Source: Desarmillaria ectypa | Lineage: Eukaryota; Basidiomycota; Agaricomycetes; Agaricales; Physalacriaceae | DNA: 64,000 nt | Assembly (NCBI GenBank): GCA_030407005.1 | Contig: JAUDYN010000009.1 | Span: 1,922,001 to 1,986,000 of the forward strand | Reading direction: 5' to 3' | In this document: positions 12,325 to 24,789 of the stretch, piece after piece | How the letters are laid out: each line of letters starts with the position of its first letter | Numbering within the stretch: the first letter of the stretch is position 1 | The notes under the pieces: generated by a model | Seen by the model: only the letters and a program-made list of their open reading frames with translations | The model's database searches: none | What the model was told of the DNA's origin: nothing | Made by a program: the position numbers and the translations under genes

Positions 12325-14825
12325 AGTAAGCTGATCGGAATGCTCTGCTTCTTGCTCTAACCTAATGGCTCCCCCTTCGAATTTGCTGATGCATGAAAGG
12401 ACGTACCGTTTCGCGTGATATTAGCAGAGTCTTCCCCGTTTTTTTTCTCTGTTTCCATACTCCTGTTCGAACCTTCCATAATTTGACTTGTACTACTACT
12501 GGCCGCATGCAATGTGCCAAAATTTTGCAGTCAAAAATTAAAATACCTCTGCATTTCTTTATTAGGGAGAAACCAGGATTTTGATACTATTTTGACTCGC
12601 GCAAATTGGTCGTCACCCAGCTGTGGCTGCTGGTTCTATGCATCTCCTTGGACAGTAATGAATGCTGCTCTCCATGAACTATGGATAAATAACATAATTG
12701 CCGGTTACAGACTGTAGACTTGCAATTTCAAGTGAAATTCCACAGTCGCAGCAATATGGTGTCGTCAACATTTGTTCATCAACTTCCAATGACATCAAGT
12801 GCCTCCGAGTCGGGGAGGCTCCCGTCTTCGACCTATTGTTTCGCCACAATCCCGGTCGGCTCTTGAAACCCACTACATGGGTGCGGGCTCCCTTTCCACG
12901 GATCCTGAATGTAACCATATGATTCTGACTCTTTCCAGCTAACAAAGGGCTTGCCATTTATCGGTTTAACCGGCAAGGTACCTATTAAATGCCCAACCCC
13001 ACAGGATAATTCTTCTCCTTCCCATAGCATCCCCTGCAATGTCTCTCCCCCCTCTCGGGTGGACTACCAAAGTAACGTTCTGGGAAAATAGCAAGACCTT
13101 CCTGGAGCGACACATGGTACTATTGAGAGGGTGTTATTTCAGGTGTTTGAAACCTCGTACGTTTGGTTCTGTCGCACTGCGGGTTAGATACTTATTTTCT
13201 TCGAATTTAGATACTTCGAGCATCAGCAATGCAGTAGGATACTAGCCGTCTCTCCTCTAACTAGTACTGAATCTCTTATCAGCCTCATCCTATACAAGAC
13301 ACGGAATATTGGCAACATTTTAGACCTTCACTGAACTAATCATCACATTGGCTCTATATCTACGACGTTTAGTGTATGACCAGAAGATCTCTAGCTATCG
13401 TATTGTTTTCCACCATACTTTGCAAAAAGGCTATTCAGACACATGGGACGCTGTATCTTCTAGCGCCGGACTCGTTTAACCTGTCTTCCCTTATCGCGGA
13501 ACAAACATAACATCCCTGCTGCCTTTAGGTAGTGGGTCTTAACATCCCTCAGGGAGGCATCATAATTTGATGGTTAGGCTGTGCAAAAACGCATGATTTC
13601 GGCGAAATACTATTTTTGACTTTAAACTTCACCATACACGGTGCTGAAGATTCAACTAAACCCTTAGTAGCATCGTCATCTGATGGATAGTAGTATGAGT
13701 ATCACCAATAACGCATGTTCTGGAGCTACGACTCGGTGGTATCTTATAGCGAGTCTTCTTCAGCCTTCTCTGTGTACTTACTATTAGGTACAAGCTTTAG
13801 CAAGTCGTCGCAAGCCATATATGGTTGCTGTCAGGGTCATGAACAGCTGACTTTGTGTCTGCAGGGAGTGGCCCAAGACTTAAGACCATTGTGCTCACTG
13901 CTCAGGCCAATGGTTTACATAAATTACAGCCCAAAACTGAAGTCATCTCCTAATCTAGCCCTTTCGTTTTAGTGTTGTTCTCTCCTAGTCTTTAGGTCAG
14001 GTATGTGCGTCACCATCCACCAGGAATTTAGTACCGTTACGGCCCGCCTGGTTCCTCGGTATCCCTATCTCTTTATAAAAATGCCTCGTATGAAAAGGAC
14101 GCCGTTGGATAGAAAGAACGCGAATTCGTTGATTACGATTCAGATAGCGGCTCCCGACCCTACACGAGTCATTCCGGAAGCCGTGGGGAATTGATTTCAC
14201 GGTAAATATATCACATGAGAAGAGAGCGCGAGGAGAGAAACCTTGCAACAAACCATGAAAATACATAATGTCCGAGAATGTCCGTGGGTTGAAAAAGAAC
14301 GTGGATCAATGGTTTTGACAAGAGATGTATGAACGAACAGCTTCCGGCCAACCCGAATCAGATTTTGAAACCAGGTTGCTTGTTGAACTGTGGAGTCGGG
14401 ATGGACGAAGCATTCTCTGGCAAGAGCTAGAAGAATGAGAACAGATGCGGACCACAAACCGTTGCAACGTACCCACTCCAACAGGGTCACATAAAACCCT
14501 CAAACGTACGTTCTCAAAGTTTCCGTTGTTTTCACCGACCCAGCATCGTACCGTAATACACTTGGAAGAGTATCTCAGAGCGGAAGCATAGCTGTACTAG
14601 CCATGATGTGACCTCTGGTGAGCCCCCATCGAGAGGATTGCGCATCTGAACAATGATCCAATCCCTAAAATCCGTCACAATGAACCCAACGTTGGACATT
14701 CTGCCGTAAATATCTGAATCAAGCCCAAGAGCGGCTCCTGATTACGTAGGCGTTTACTTGGAGCAAGGGCTTGAGCCGATGCTCCAATCAGCGGGTCACC
14801 GCGTAGGTCTCGTTCCCATCCGTTG
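12325..14825. other. Gene-poor intergenic stretch
   Basis: About 2.5 kb in which I can support no gene. Open frames on both strands are below about 100 codons, have biased compositions and overlap one another. No tRNA, terminal repeat or long direct repeat was recognised. Confidence 0.5.
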
Positions 14826-15540
14826 TCACAGCGTCAGAGGTGATCCCGCGCCCTCCGCCGACTCTAAATACGCTGAGAATATCTTCTCATAAGACTCCGC
14901 GTCGGAAAGATAGGGCTGCATGAGGGACTTGACATCCAAACCGGGATTGGCTTCGAGTCTGGCCTTGATAGCTCTTTTGATGTCGGCCTCGCAGTTTTTC
15001 CTTAAGGTTGCGAAGACAAAGGAGAGATAAGCATTGGTAACTTGGCGGGCAGATGTGTTCAAGTTCTGTATAAAGAAATGTTCTCTACAGTAAGGACGCA
15101 TGAAAGGATAAGTACTGACCTCAGGTTCAGAAGCTGAGTAAATAGTTTCAAGCTCATTGTTTAGAGGAGCCCGAGGTCATCATCATGACATGTATATCTC
15201 GTCGAATTATGATCGGGAAAGAGTCCATGGGAAGTCCAGTCGTACGAGGAAAATCTCAAGCTCAAGCGGCCTTAAAGAATCGATTTTGATATTTCGAAAA
15301 ATTTGTAGGCCTGAACGATGTTCAGCTTCAGCAATGATAAACAGAAATGTGCTTCGCTTTACTCCACAATACGATTCCATACTTTTAGAATCGGGATCCG
15401 TGAAATTAATCTCACCCTCGCCTTGTGATGCGTCATCTTGCAGTTCATTTCCGTCCTGTGGTTCTTCATCCAATAGGAGACCCAGAATTCCCAGAGGACC
15501 ATAGTTCTGAGGCGATATACAAACTTCTTCGAAGAGAGCC
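14826..15540 (-). CDS. Hypothetical multi-exon gene or relic
   Basis: Three coding-like blocks lie in order on the minus strand. The first (about 15510 down to 15207) follows a convincing acceptor, a pyrimidine-rich run ending TTCAG before a block reading KALFEEVCISPQNYGPLGIL, then a low-complexity acidic stretch and MESYCGVKRSTFLFIIAEAE. A second acceptor-like TTTACTCAG lies near 15135. The last exon (15065-14826) follows TTTATACAG, reads NLNTSARQVTNAYLSFVFAT and RLEANPGLDVKSLMQPYLSD, and stops at 14826. No start codon was found for the first block, so the gene may extend upstream or be a decayed fragment. Family not recognised. Confidence 0.35.
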
Positions 15541-16234
15541 TTGCTGAAGAATAGGCAAAGAAAGTGTCACTCGTTTGGAGACTGGACTGTCAGTGGAGCC
15601 GTCGAGCTCTCTAGTTCAAAGATTAGGCTTGAAGGTTTGGCCCGTCCCAGGACGGTCATCTTATCCGGCCCGGGCACAACCGCTGTATTTCGACCATATT
15701 CCGATCGCCGGCTCTGTACTAACCGTATTCTGCTACCTATGTCGCCGAATAAAGGGCATGGAATTTCCTTAGCCGGTCAATCGAACCAATATCCAACCGT
15801 TAAGTTGAACGGTGCACTTTTCCGACTTCGGTACTATTAATATGCATACTCCTTACAAGCAGTTCATCTCGATACTAGTAGGAGGGAGTCTTTTCCGCCA
15901 CCCATGAAAGCTTTATATGCGACATTTCTGGTCACTTATCAAGTACCGTCGAATGTTCAGCTCCGTTGCATCCCAGGGAAAATTTTAGTTGGTTGTCTAG
16001 GCTATCAAGTTCCGACTCAACCGTCACCCCATTATAGTTTGTGGGCTCATCGTTTTCAGATCTCAGTCACGCTCTATATACGCGAGTCTAACTCGCGACA
16101 ATACAAAAAGTTCTCTTCGGTGACTGGTGATCAGCGGCTTGCCTCTTTCGTTTACGCCCGCGACGACAAAGCTACGTCATGCAGGAGTGGCATATAATCT
16201 AAAATCTGACACCAACAGGTCTCAGAGCAACGAT
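15541..16234. other. Intergenic region
   Basis: About 700 bp between the orphan minus-strand exons and the Ser-rich gene. A 99-codon open frame runs on the plus strand, but its translation shows no coding features. The right end should carry the promoter of the 16.2 kb gene; a TATA-like CTCTATATACG lies near 16071. Confidence 0.45.
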
Positions 16235-16670
16235 ATGGAGTTACTCACTGGTTTCATAGTCCTCATCGTCCTCCCTCTCCAAATCGCAGGGCAGAGTACC
16301 TCCGAATCCGTCACGGTATCCTTACCGCCGGAGGTGACTTCCTTCCTCTCAAGCGCTTCCGTATCCCTTCCAAGGTAGAGAATATCGTTGACTTGTCTTG
16401 CGCCAGATTCTAAGCTTTGTAGCAGCGGCGTCATCCCATTGTGCGTCCTTCATGGGGGCAAGAACTCACAGTAATAAACGAGATAACAGTTTCCCGTCCG
16501 AGTCGAGCTTGACTAGTTCAATCTCTTCCATCGCGAGCGAGGTGTCATCAATTGCCAGTGTTTGTGCAAGCAGTACAAGCACCTGTACAAATACTGGCCT
16601 CCAAAATGGTGTTTCAGGTGGGATGGTGATTGCAGGTGTAGGTATGGGGCTGTTAGCGATGGCTGTCTAA
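16235..16670 (+). CDS. Small secreted Ser-rich protein, probable GPI anchor
   Basis: Two exons. Exon 1 starts at ATG 16235 and encodes a signal peptide (MELLTGFIVLIVLPLQIAG) followed by QSTSESVTVSLPPEVTSFLS. An intron at about 16375-16489 rejoins the frame as SLPSFPSESSL. The second half is Ser-rich (SSIASEVSSIASVCASSTS) with two cysteines, and ends in a small-residue and hydrophobic tail (GGMVIAGVGMGLLAMAV, TAA at 16668-16670), the usual layout for GPI attachment. The mature protein would be about 80 residues, glycosylated and at the cell surface or wall. Small Ser-rich GPI proteins of this kind are common in Agaricomycetes and mostly without known function. The intron of 115 nt is long for this genome, so a tiny extra exon is possible. 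Confidence 0.6.
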
Positions 16671-17059
16671 AACGCGTCGGGGATTGGTTAACGGAAAAAA
16701 TGATGACCATGTAGTGGAGACTGGTCAGGGGTTTCATGAAGAAGCATCAGATTTAACAAAATCATGTAATACTACATTTTAACTTATCTGCGTGAAATTC
16801 CAGTGAGGTTCGCTCTTGAATAATTGTTCGAGACGCACCGTCTCCGGTTCTCTGTCGCATGTTGCGCGGGCCGTCCGACTTAAGAAGTACAACTTTGTAT
16901 TCGTTGCTCGGTCGAATACCTGGTAGCCGTATAAGTGCTCTAGAAAGCGCATTTCTTTCGACGATTGGGAGGGGTGTGAATTACTGCTACATTAACTGTA
17001 TTATACAAAATGTGAATCAGGGATACACAAAACATGACGCCTTCTTTTCCATATATCGA
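16671..17059. other. Convergent intergenic gap
   Basis: About 390 bp between the 3' ends of the Ser-rich gene and the MDR gene. Nothing recognised beyond presumed 3' UTRs. Confidence 0.5.
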
Positions 17060-18392
17060 TCATGGTGTGTCAGAAATCCGATAAACAATCTTCTCCGCAC
17101 TTAGCTGCATGCATCTTAATAAAAGTGCGAGAAGGTAGTAAAACAGAAGACGAACCTTTCCCTGCTCATGATATTCAATCCATTGCTGTACATCCTTTAA
17201 ACCATTAGGTACGATCTTGACAGGATTCAATCTCAATTTTCCCGTTGACAGCAGTTCACTCATAGTCTTCCCGAAACGTTGGCCAGCATGCGCATGCTTG
17301 GGAATGATGGGATACTTGTAGGCTGGCTTGAAATCAATTACCTACGAAAGATGCCGGTCAGCGTTTGCATGCAAGCTAGAGGTGAATACTACTTACCTGA
17401 CCGAGGAGCGTATACACGAGCATGAACTCGCAAGTCACATCCGGTCGCGTCGCGGAAACTGGCATGACGGTAGCTATGTGCCCACCGTTCTTGCCCAGAG
17501 ATTGTTCGACTTGAACGATGGTATCCTTAGTGGATACACAATCGATAGCCTCAGACAGCTCGTCGTTCGTGAACTCCTTGATCTTAGAACTAACACCAGG
17601 ATCTCGGTAGTCAAACACGGCGTCGGCACCAAGAGACTTGACCAGATCAAAGTTTTTAGGAGAGGCAGTAGCGACAACCGTGAGACCAGAGAGCTTGGCT
17701 AACTGGATGGTGTACTGGCCAACGGAAGACGCACCACCCCAAACTAACAGCTGGCCTAGGGGGTTAAAGAACCGTGTAACAAAACATGAACGATACACGT
17801 ACGGGAAAGGGCTTTTGTGTGGGTGCATCAGGCGTCGGGAGAGCACGATGGTTAAGCCAGAGGAGCTGGCACGCTGTAAACCCGGCCAGTCCTAGACTCG
17901 AAACATCCTCAAAACTTATCGAATCGGGGAAATTTAGCACCAAGTGTGCCTCGGCCAAACAGTACTCTGCAAAAGTGCCAGTCCACTCTTTTGTCCTGCC
18001 TGATTGTAGACGATAAATCAAGAGTGGCCTCTGAATAAGGGGCACTCACCACCCGTGATAAACCCTGCAACTCGTTCACCGACATGCCGCTGGCCAGGAG
18101 GGACGTCCGGGCCAATGTCTACTACTATGCCCGCATAATCGAGACCTATCACCAAGCCCGTAGTTACATCCTGGTGGAGCAAAAACCCTGCATAGCCACG
18201 TCAAGAATACGTACTCATCGATACAACACAGAACTCACAATCAGGTGGATTTTGCGCCGCGGCAATTACTTTAACTAGAATTTGTCCTGGACCAGGTTTT
18301 GGTACAGGAACATCCGACTTCAATGCTACCTTGGTATTCCCCAAGGTGACGACGGCTTTCATATGCGTGGGGATTTCGTGAGTTTGAGACAT
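17060..18392 (-). CDS. Medium-chain dehydrogenase/reductase, ToxD/enoyl-reductase type
   Basis: Starts at ATG 18390-18392 (MSQTHEIPTHMKAVVTLG), with stop TGA at 17060-17062. The GroES-like half includes PKPGPGQILVKVIAAAQNP. The Rossmann half shows the nucleotide-binding turn WGGASSVGQYTIQLAKLSG and the VVATASPKNFDLVKSLGADA block. The C-terminus is NPVKIVPNGLKDVQQW...GK, spliced over an intron (about 17151-17102) to LSAEKIVYRISDTP. This is the zinc-independent, NADPH-using branch that contains trans-acting enoyl reductases and ToxD-like oxidoreductases. The substrate cannot be told; no polyketide synthase is in the window, so a free-standing quinone or enone reductase is more likely than a pathway partner. 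About six exons, no break seen. Confidence 0.85.
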
Positions 18393-20797
18393 GGGATTGG
18401 GAACTGAATGAAACTCGGTCCTTATATATAGATAGGAAACGCCGCTGACGTCGTACGATGACCTCTCTTAATAGAGTTTTGTGTACGGAACTCTTGATAA
18501 AACTGCATCATCGAGCAGGTCCGAGCCGGAAAATGGGGAAAAGGGAAAACGCGGCGTAAGATGAAATGACTCACCGCTTGTAAGGCAACCTCAGTCGGTC
18601 AAGCAAGGGGTACCGGGTAAAATTTGGACTTGGTATTACTGTTGAAGACAATGCGAGATTCGACTGTCATGCTATTTGTTAGCAAGCGTACCCCCAGCAT
18701 CCATGACCCATGTTGGACTCATATTCTTCCCCAGAGACAGAAGAGAGTGAACCTATGGATAAGCCAGTAAATATGTCACTCCTACGGGGTAACGATATCA
18801 CTTACCTGGCGGGTTGTCCAGTCAGGATCGATATACACACCGCAAATGGAAATTTTTCAGCTATACCAAAATGATTACGTGACTAAAGAAACTTGACTGC
18901 AAATTAATCTCGAAATTGGAAAAATGGCGGGCAAGGTCAGTTTCAGGACGAGTTTTCCTGTCAAGTTTCGTGATTTTCCAGTACACCTAAAATTCTTCTA
19001 TTTGTGGTGTGATATATGTACTCATCTGTCCCGGATCCGTGTCCCGTGTCTAGCCCGCATTCGTAGAGGGGACGACGGTCCCATAAGGTAGTATGCAGAA
19101 CTCGACTCAGCAGCGACTCTTATCTGATTTTGCTTAGCCTAAGAGATTCAAGAAAGAAAGGGAGAAATGGTCGTCGAAGTGCTTAGTCGACATATATCAA
19201 CATGACTCTGCGTTCAAAGGCTTTGGTGGACATCATTAGCATAACTTTTCGGAATAGAAGAAATCGTATGAAGCACCTTTTTCCTAGTCTCCCCTAGGCA
19301 GACTCTCAAATCAAGACAGTCGAGATTTGATATAGACCTTTTTCCAGGTCAGAAATTTCGACCAGCCGGCGAGTAGTCGGATAAAGGTAGAAGTGACAAG
19401 GCCGTCAAGGACGGCGTCCATATCCTTAGGTAGGGCTTTAGATTTTCCTATTATCCGCGTTGTCGTCGGCCGTCTGTCATGGCCGTGTCGTCGACCTGTC
19501 GTATCATGTATGTCGTTGCCCTCTGCTTTCCAGACCGTCGGCTTCATCCGAACAACAGCAAGGTGTCATCGACAACCGAAGGTTACCTCGTTGGTGTTGC
19601 TTGACCGAAAATAACAAGACTGTCGACCCATTATGCGTCTATGAACCGTCACGGGAGGATGCTGGGTGACGGCAAGAGGACAAGCATCGAGTTGGCGGAC
19701 CGCCACTGCCGCCACATCGCCCTTTACCGCTTACCACCATGTCCGCAAGCCGCCACTACATCACCAAGCTCGAAACACTTCCTTGACAGTTAATTCTCTG
19801 CTTGAAGGGCAGGTCACACTCATTCTGGTGCAAAACAGTGGTGACAGGATAGCACCGTTTTCCTGAAAATGCGATGCACGGAAAGAAACAAAGTAATTTG
19901 TACGTTTGCTTGTTCCCTCTATGCTCCATCCTCTAACAAGTCATTGGTGTATCAGCCATTTCCAATGAGTTTCGAGTTTGCCTAACTCCTCCGGGACTCG
20001 CACGTACTTTGGCAGCGATATTGATTTGGGGTGATGATACGGCGGGCAGAGATATCTTCTAAGGCCTGCGTAACACCATGCGTAGCACCGTCACGGCCAA
20101 GGCTTTCTCACCGGCGGCCAGTAGCAGCCGCTATTCGACTGGGTATGCTCACTATTCCATGATAAACTACACTAGCTGAAGATACAATGTAGGGTTTCCT
20201 CACGACAAGCTGAAATGCGAAAGATGACCGTTACAGAAACTTCTTATGACGAATTACGCGACAAATCTGGATCCATTGAAGAAATCACACTAGAAGTTCG
20301 CTGTATAGAATGCCGAAAGCTATTTGACCACTGCTCCAACGCCCGTGGCAACATCCCAAACCATATTTTAGAACTTTCAATGAGACATTTAGTTATGTCG
20401 CAGGCGCTACCAAATTCTGTTATCAAAGTTAGTCCAGCTTTATCTTCAACCAGCAGAACACCGACTTGTTTATTCTAATAGGTCCTTGATGCGACCCGTT
20501 TTACTCCATCAAACGAGATCAGCAGACTGGATAAAAGTTCCGAGATCCACCATCCATTTTCATAAGAGGCTATTACATAGGTCTTCGCATGTGGCGGAGC
20601 CTCATCCTCGTCTTCTCTGTCCGCGCGTTTGATACCTATCACGTCCATGCGCCGCCTCCTTCATCCTGATCGCTACCTTTTTATGTTATTAATTCCGCAT
20701 GCTGGCCGCGAGGTCCTACACTGATCCTCATAAAGAACGGACAATTTGGACAGCGAAGACCTTTAACTTGTCTACCTCTATCACCCTTCCTTGTATC
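18393..20797. other. Long intergenic region
   Basis: About 2.4 kb with no supportable gene. A GC-rich stretch with repeated CGTCG-type words lies at about 19460-19510 and gives chance open frames on both strands. The left end should contain the MDR promoter (a TATATATAG run near 18425 lies about 30 bp before its start) and the right end the deuterolysin promoter. Confidence 0.5.
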
Positions 20798-22211
20798 ATG
20801 ATCGTCTTGCCCGCACTCGCCATCTTCGCCACTGCTGCCTTCGCCCGTCCTTACAAGAGGTCAGATGGTCTAACTGTCGACGTCTCGGGACCTGGAAGCA
20901 AAGTCAGCTCAATCGATGATCTGAAATTCACTGCGACAGTCACGAACACAAATGCAGGGGATGTGAAGGTTCTCAAGTACGGTACCGTTCTCGATGGTCT
21001 CCCATCACGCTCGTTTAGCGTCACAAAGGACGGTGTACCAGTTGACTTCACTGGTGTCAAGGTAAGGTCAACTTTGAACAAACCAACCCCCGCCTAACGT
21101 CACTCACTGTAGCTCAATGTCGCCGTGAGTGACAGCGCATATACCACCATCCCAAGCGGAGGAAATGTCACAGTCGAGCACAATGGTAGGACTTTCTTCG
21201 GATATATGCCTTTTTTTTCTTGACGCCATTACATCAGTGGCGGATCTCTATGACTTTACTTCCGCCGGCAAGGGTACATTTGCTTTCGAACCCATCACTG
21301 ACTTCCACGTGGTCGGTGCGGAGGAGCGCGTTGCCTCTCAGCTCTCCGCCTTCAAAGCAATTGCCGAAGTCATCGAAGTTGAGGTCACCAGCGAGGTCAC
21401 TAGGCGGTCACTCAAACGTTCAACGAATGTCTGCGCGAATGAAACGCTCTCGGAGTTCATTAATTCAAGGTAGGTCTTTTCAGCCGTTTAACGTTCAATG
21501 ATGGAACCAATTTCTTTTTGTAGTTACGTCGAAGCAAAAGAACTCGCCTTAATCTCGTTGGATTACATTAGTACCTTGGGCAACAGCACGAATAATACGA
21601 TGACCGCCTACTTCAGCACCAACCCAGCCCAGAATGTCACTGATAAGCTCCAGCTTGTCACCGATGAGAACGACTCTTCGCGAACGTAAGCGAGTATCAC
21701 TTATGCCTTAGCTCTCCTGCTAACCACTTTATTAGCTTGAACTGTTTGGATGAGTACGGGGTGTGTGACGGAAACGTCATTGCATATACGGTCATCTCCA
21801 CTACAGACGTGAGCAAAGGTTGTCATGGAATCAGATCTTTTTTGCTAAAGATTACCACAGATCTACTTCTGTGGCATCTTCTTCCGTGAAGTTCCTTCCA
21901 CTGATCTTTGCAGTGGAATCACCACCGTCGCATCGAGGAACATCCGTGGTGGGACCCTACTTCACGAGGTGCGGCGTCTTATACCTCCCGCGTCGAAGTG
22001 TTCTTATTCATCTCTTCTAGCTTACCCATGCTGTGGCCGATACGGAGGACGTCACCTACGGATGTGCTGCTGACCGGCGTCTCACTGCAGCGCAACAGAT
22101 TGTTAACGCGGATAGCTTCAATGTATGTGTACACCCTTCTTGTTGCTTTCATGGATACTTATTTCTTGATAGTGCTTTGTGACACAGGTTTACCATGACA
22201 CCCAGTGTTAA
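20798..22211 (+). CDS. Deuterolysin, secreted aspzincin metalloprotease (M35)
   Basis: Preproprotein from ATG 20798: signal peptide MIVLPALAIFATAAFARPYK, then a propeptide (GLTVDVSGPGSKVSSIDDL) that ends at a probable KR processing site before STNVCANETLSEF. The mature domain contains YVEAKELALISLDYIS, NCLDEYGVCDG and the zinc site: GTLLHE, an intron at 21969-22020, then LTHAVADTEDVTYGCAADR. The HExxH helix and the Asp of the GTxxDxxYG-type motif are thus present only after correct splicing. The last exon gives VYHDTQC and TAA at 22209-22211. Six or seven exons. The enzyme is an extracellular, Lys-tolerant neutral protease, typical of nitrogen scavenging. Zinc ligands and cysteines look intact. 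Confidence 0.88.
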
Positions 22212-23092
22212 ATATGGAGCCATCAGGCTAGGATGACTTATTCTTGTACTTATGCTGAGGCGAACAGTTTATATGTATCAAAAGAAGTGCTCTCTCTACT
22301 GTTTATCATTCTGAGGCCGTCAAGTGTGCTCATTACTTCCATTGTCCTTAGCCTTCGCACCGGTGGTTCTCACAAAGAAACTGCTGATTTATATACTTTA
22401 TGGAAGTGCACCCGAACTCATCAACGGTGGGATGATTCTCGTTCGACTGAGGCATGTAAAGGGACTCGAAAATCGAAATTAAAGTCCGCCATGGTACCGT
22501 GACCATCTCACTTTAACCATACACTCATCCTCTTCTTTAAGAAACGTAAGTTTGTAAAGTCCCTGGATTTTGCGATTGGCGCACAAAGTACTTGTGGGGC
22601 GAAGATTAAGTACACAGAACCGGAGGATCCAATCCCTGAAAAGTGGAAATCGTGCCTTGAATAATGTGAGCCTCTAGGGTGCGATCCATGTTTAGAAATA
22701 TCAGCCGCGCATCCTTGATAATTTCTCCTGAAACACCTTTGCTGCTTGATGAACGCTCGGCTGTACGGCTGTTTAGCCTGTCCTGTCATACGAAATTGCT
22801 CATCCCGCTTGCGTTTGCCTTTTATAGTATCGACATCCGCCAACACGACCCTTGGCAGTGTATCGTCGTGCGTCTGCATCCAGGGATATGAAGAAACCTT
22901 CACCAATGTGACGAAAAAGTGGCTACCAGCCGCGTTGCCGCCAGGGAGGCGATGCAGATAAACGCCGCTGACAAATGACTATTCACTGCGCCTCGGGATA
23001 TTCGAGTTGAATGACGGACTATAAATCCTGGTACATTCACTCCAATTCTAGAAGAACCGATTAACCTTCTGCCTTCACTCCTAGAAATCCCA
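22212..23092. other. Intergenic region
   Basis: About 880 bp. A minus-strand open frame of about 130 codons lacks an ATG near its start and has no coding character. Nothing else recognised apart from the 3' UTR of the protease and the promoter of the RTA1-like gene. Confidence 0.45.
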
Positions 23093-24464
23093 ATGATTCT
23101 TGATCAAAGTCAGCGTAATCTTCTTTTCCTTCTCGAATAACATTTCAGCTGACCCTTCTGAGTGGTACTAGTAGTGTCCCGTGCTTCGTCAACAGACGAC
23201 GACTACCGTTACGGCTACACCCCCACAGAATACGTCACGGTAATATTCGTAGCCTTGTTTGGCGCGTCTACCTGTGGGTATCCTTTGTTGCATTCTTTTG
23301 ACGGCCCAAACTAATCGCATCTTCAAAGTCGCTCACACGGTCCAAAGCCTGCACTACCGCATATGGTGGCCGTTCCCAACTATTATTCTCGCCGGAATCT
23401 TGGAAGTTCTCGGGTGGAGTGGTCGGCTTTGGTCGAGCTTCTCGCCAACGTTAAGGACTCCGTACATGATACAGTAAGTACCAACAAAGAGAGGTCCTTC
23501 CAATGGTAGGCTGATCCTCGCGCAGGATCGTCACAACTATCCTTGGACCGACTCCTCTTGTTGCGGGTAACTTCATCATTCTCGGCAGGATTATCAGCCT
23601 ACTAGGACCCGCGTACAGCAGGTTGAGCCCGAAACATTGTATGTTAATCCCTTCCTTCCATCTTGCATATTGACAAATTTGTCGGGCTATAGATTCATGG
23701 ATTTTCGTTAGCTGTGTATGTTAACACCTGCAACCACGGAATTCCGTAGCTGATAATATTCGCGCTACAGGACATAGTTTCTCTCATCGTTCAAGGCGCT
23801 GGAGGTGGCATAGCGGCTTCCGCAGACGACCATGACGGCGCTACACTGGGCGGTAATATCATGCTCGGTGGTATCATCTTCCAGCTAGGTATGCCCTCAA
23901 AATTTAATCATTTAATCATTGTATTCAACTCTACGTAGTCGTTATAACTTGTTACGCGATTCTCGCAGCCGAGTTCCTCATCCGGTACCTCCAAAACCGT
24001 CCTATATACTCCAGAATCGTCTCCACCGTAACGAGACAAAGCGAAGTAACACTATCCAGTAACGAACAGTACTTCAGCGGCGAACTCTCCTGGAAGATCA
24101 AGCTCATGATGGTAGCCTTGTCATTCAATACCCTCTGTTTATATATCCGGTAAGCTTCTAGCAGACATTTAAGGCTTGGGCACTCATCATCTTTCAGGGC
24201 AATCTACCGAACGATTGAACTGTCGGATGGGTGGGACGGGAGAATCATCACCACCGAGGTATACTTTAGTGCGTTGCTTCCTCTTATCATTCATGCCTCG
24301 GTGCTACAACAGAATCGATAGATGTTCTTGATGGTGCTATGGTCGTTTTGGCAATCTATGCTATAAACTTCGCCCATCCAGGATGGCTCCTAGGACGGGA
24401 CCTGGCCAACGCCAACTCAAAATCGAGTGACAGTGTCGTTGAACTGGAGAGTCGGGCCTACTGA
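23093..24464 (+). CDS. RTA1-family multispan membrane protein
   Basis: Seven-helix membrane protein of the fungal RTA1/RTM1/Rsb1 family, linked in yeasts to lipid-base release and resistance to 7-aminocholesterol. Family blocks seen in order: YGYTPTEYVTVIFVALFG, HTVQSLHYRIWWPFPTIILA, LEVLGWSGRLWSS, IVTTILGPTPLVAGNFIILG, SWIFVSCDIVSLIVQGAGGG, GGNIMLGGIIFQL and, after more helices, a hydrophilic tail ending ELESRAY with TGA at 24462-24464. At least seven short introns. The start is uncertain. ATG 23093 gives MILDQ and needs an intron from about 23109 to the ACTAG before 23172 to reach the conserved frame; the donor there is weak. The actual transported compound is unknown. Confidence 0.8.
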
Positions 24465-24732
24465 TTGTCTGTGGCCATGAGGGAACGAGATGTTACATTT
24501 AGCTTTACCGAGTAGACAAACGGACACCATTTCCGGCGCCTAATATAGATAGACACTCCGAGTTTTTAAGTTACATTTCGTTTTGAAGCTGTCGGTAATT
24601 ACTCTACATTCCTTCTGAAAAGTGCGTTTACAGAGTTCGCCGCGCTTACCTTTGTAACTAACTACCTCAGATAAAGAGAACCACGACATCAGACGCCAGA
24701 TTGAAGGTATTCGTGCTTTTTCGCAATTGCTA

Positions 24733-24781
24733 CGTATAGATATAGCTCCCAGAGGAATCGAACCCCTGCAGATCGACCACG
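24733..24781 (-). other. tRNA-like 3' half (T arm and acceptor strand)
   Basis: On the minus strand the sequence contains AGGGGTTCGATTCCTCT, a perfect T-loop (TTCGATT) with a five-pair stem (one G-T pair), followed by GGGAGCTA like a 3' acceptor strand with discriminator A. It also matches the Pol III B box. I find no matching 5' acceptor strand (AGCTCCC), D arm or anticodon arm within several hundred bases, so this is a fragment or a chance match, not a tRNA gene. Confidence 0.35.
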
Positions 24782-24789
24782 AGAGCATG

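Noticed and set aside
19311..19670. Overlapping open frames in a CGTCG-rich stretch
   Set aside because: Caused by base composition; no ATG-supported product or splice logic on either strand.
22508..22906. 132-codon minus-strand open frame
   Set aside because: Begins on a non-ATG codon, no family-like content, no splice support; lies in ordinary intergenic DNA.
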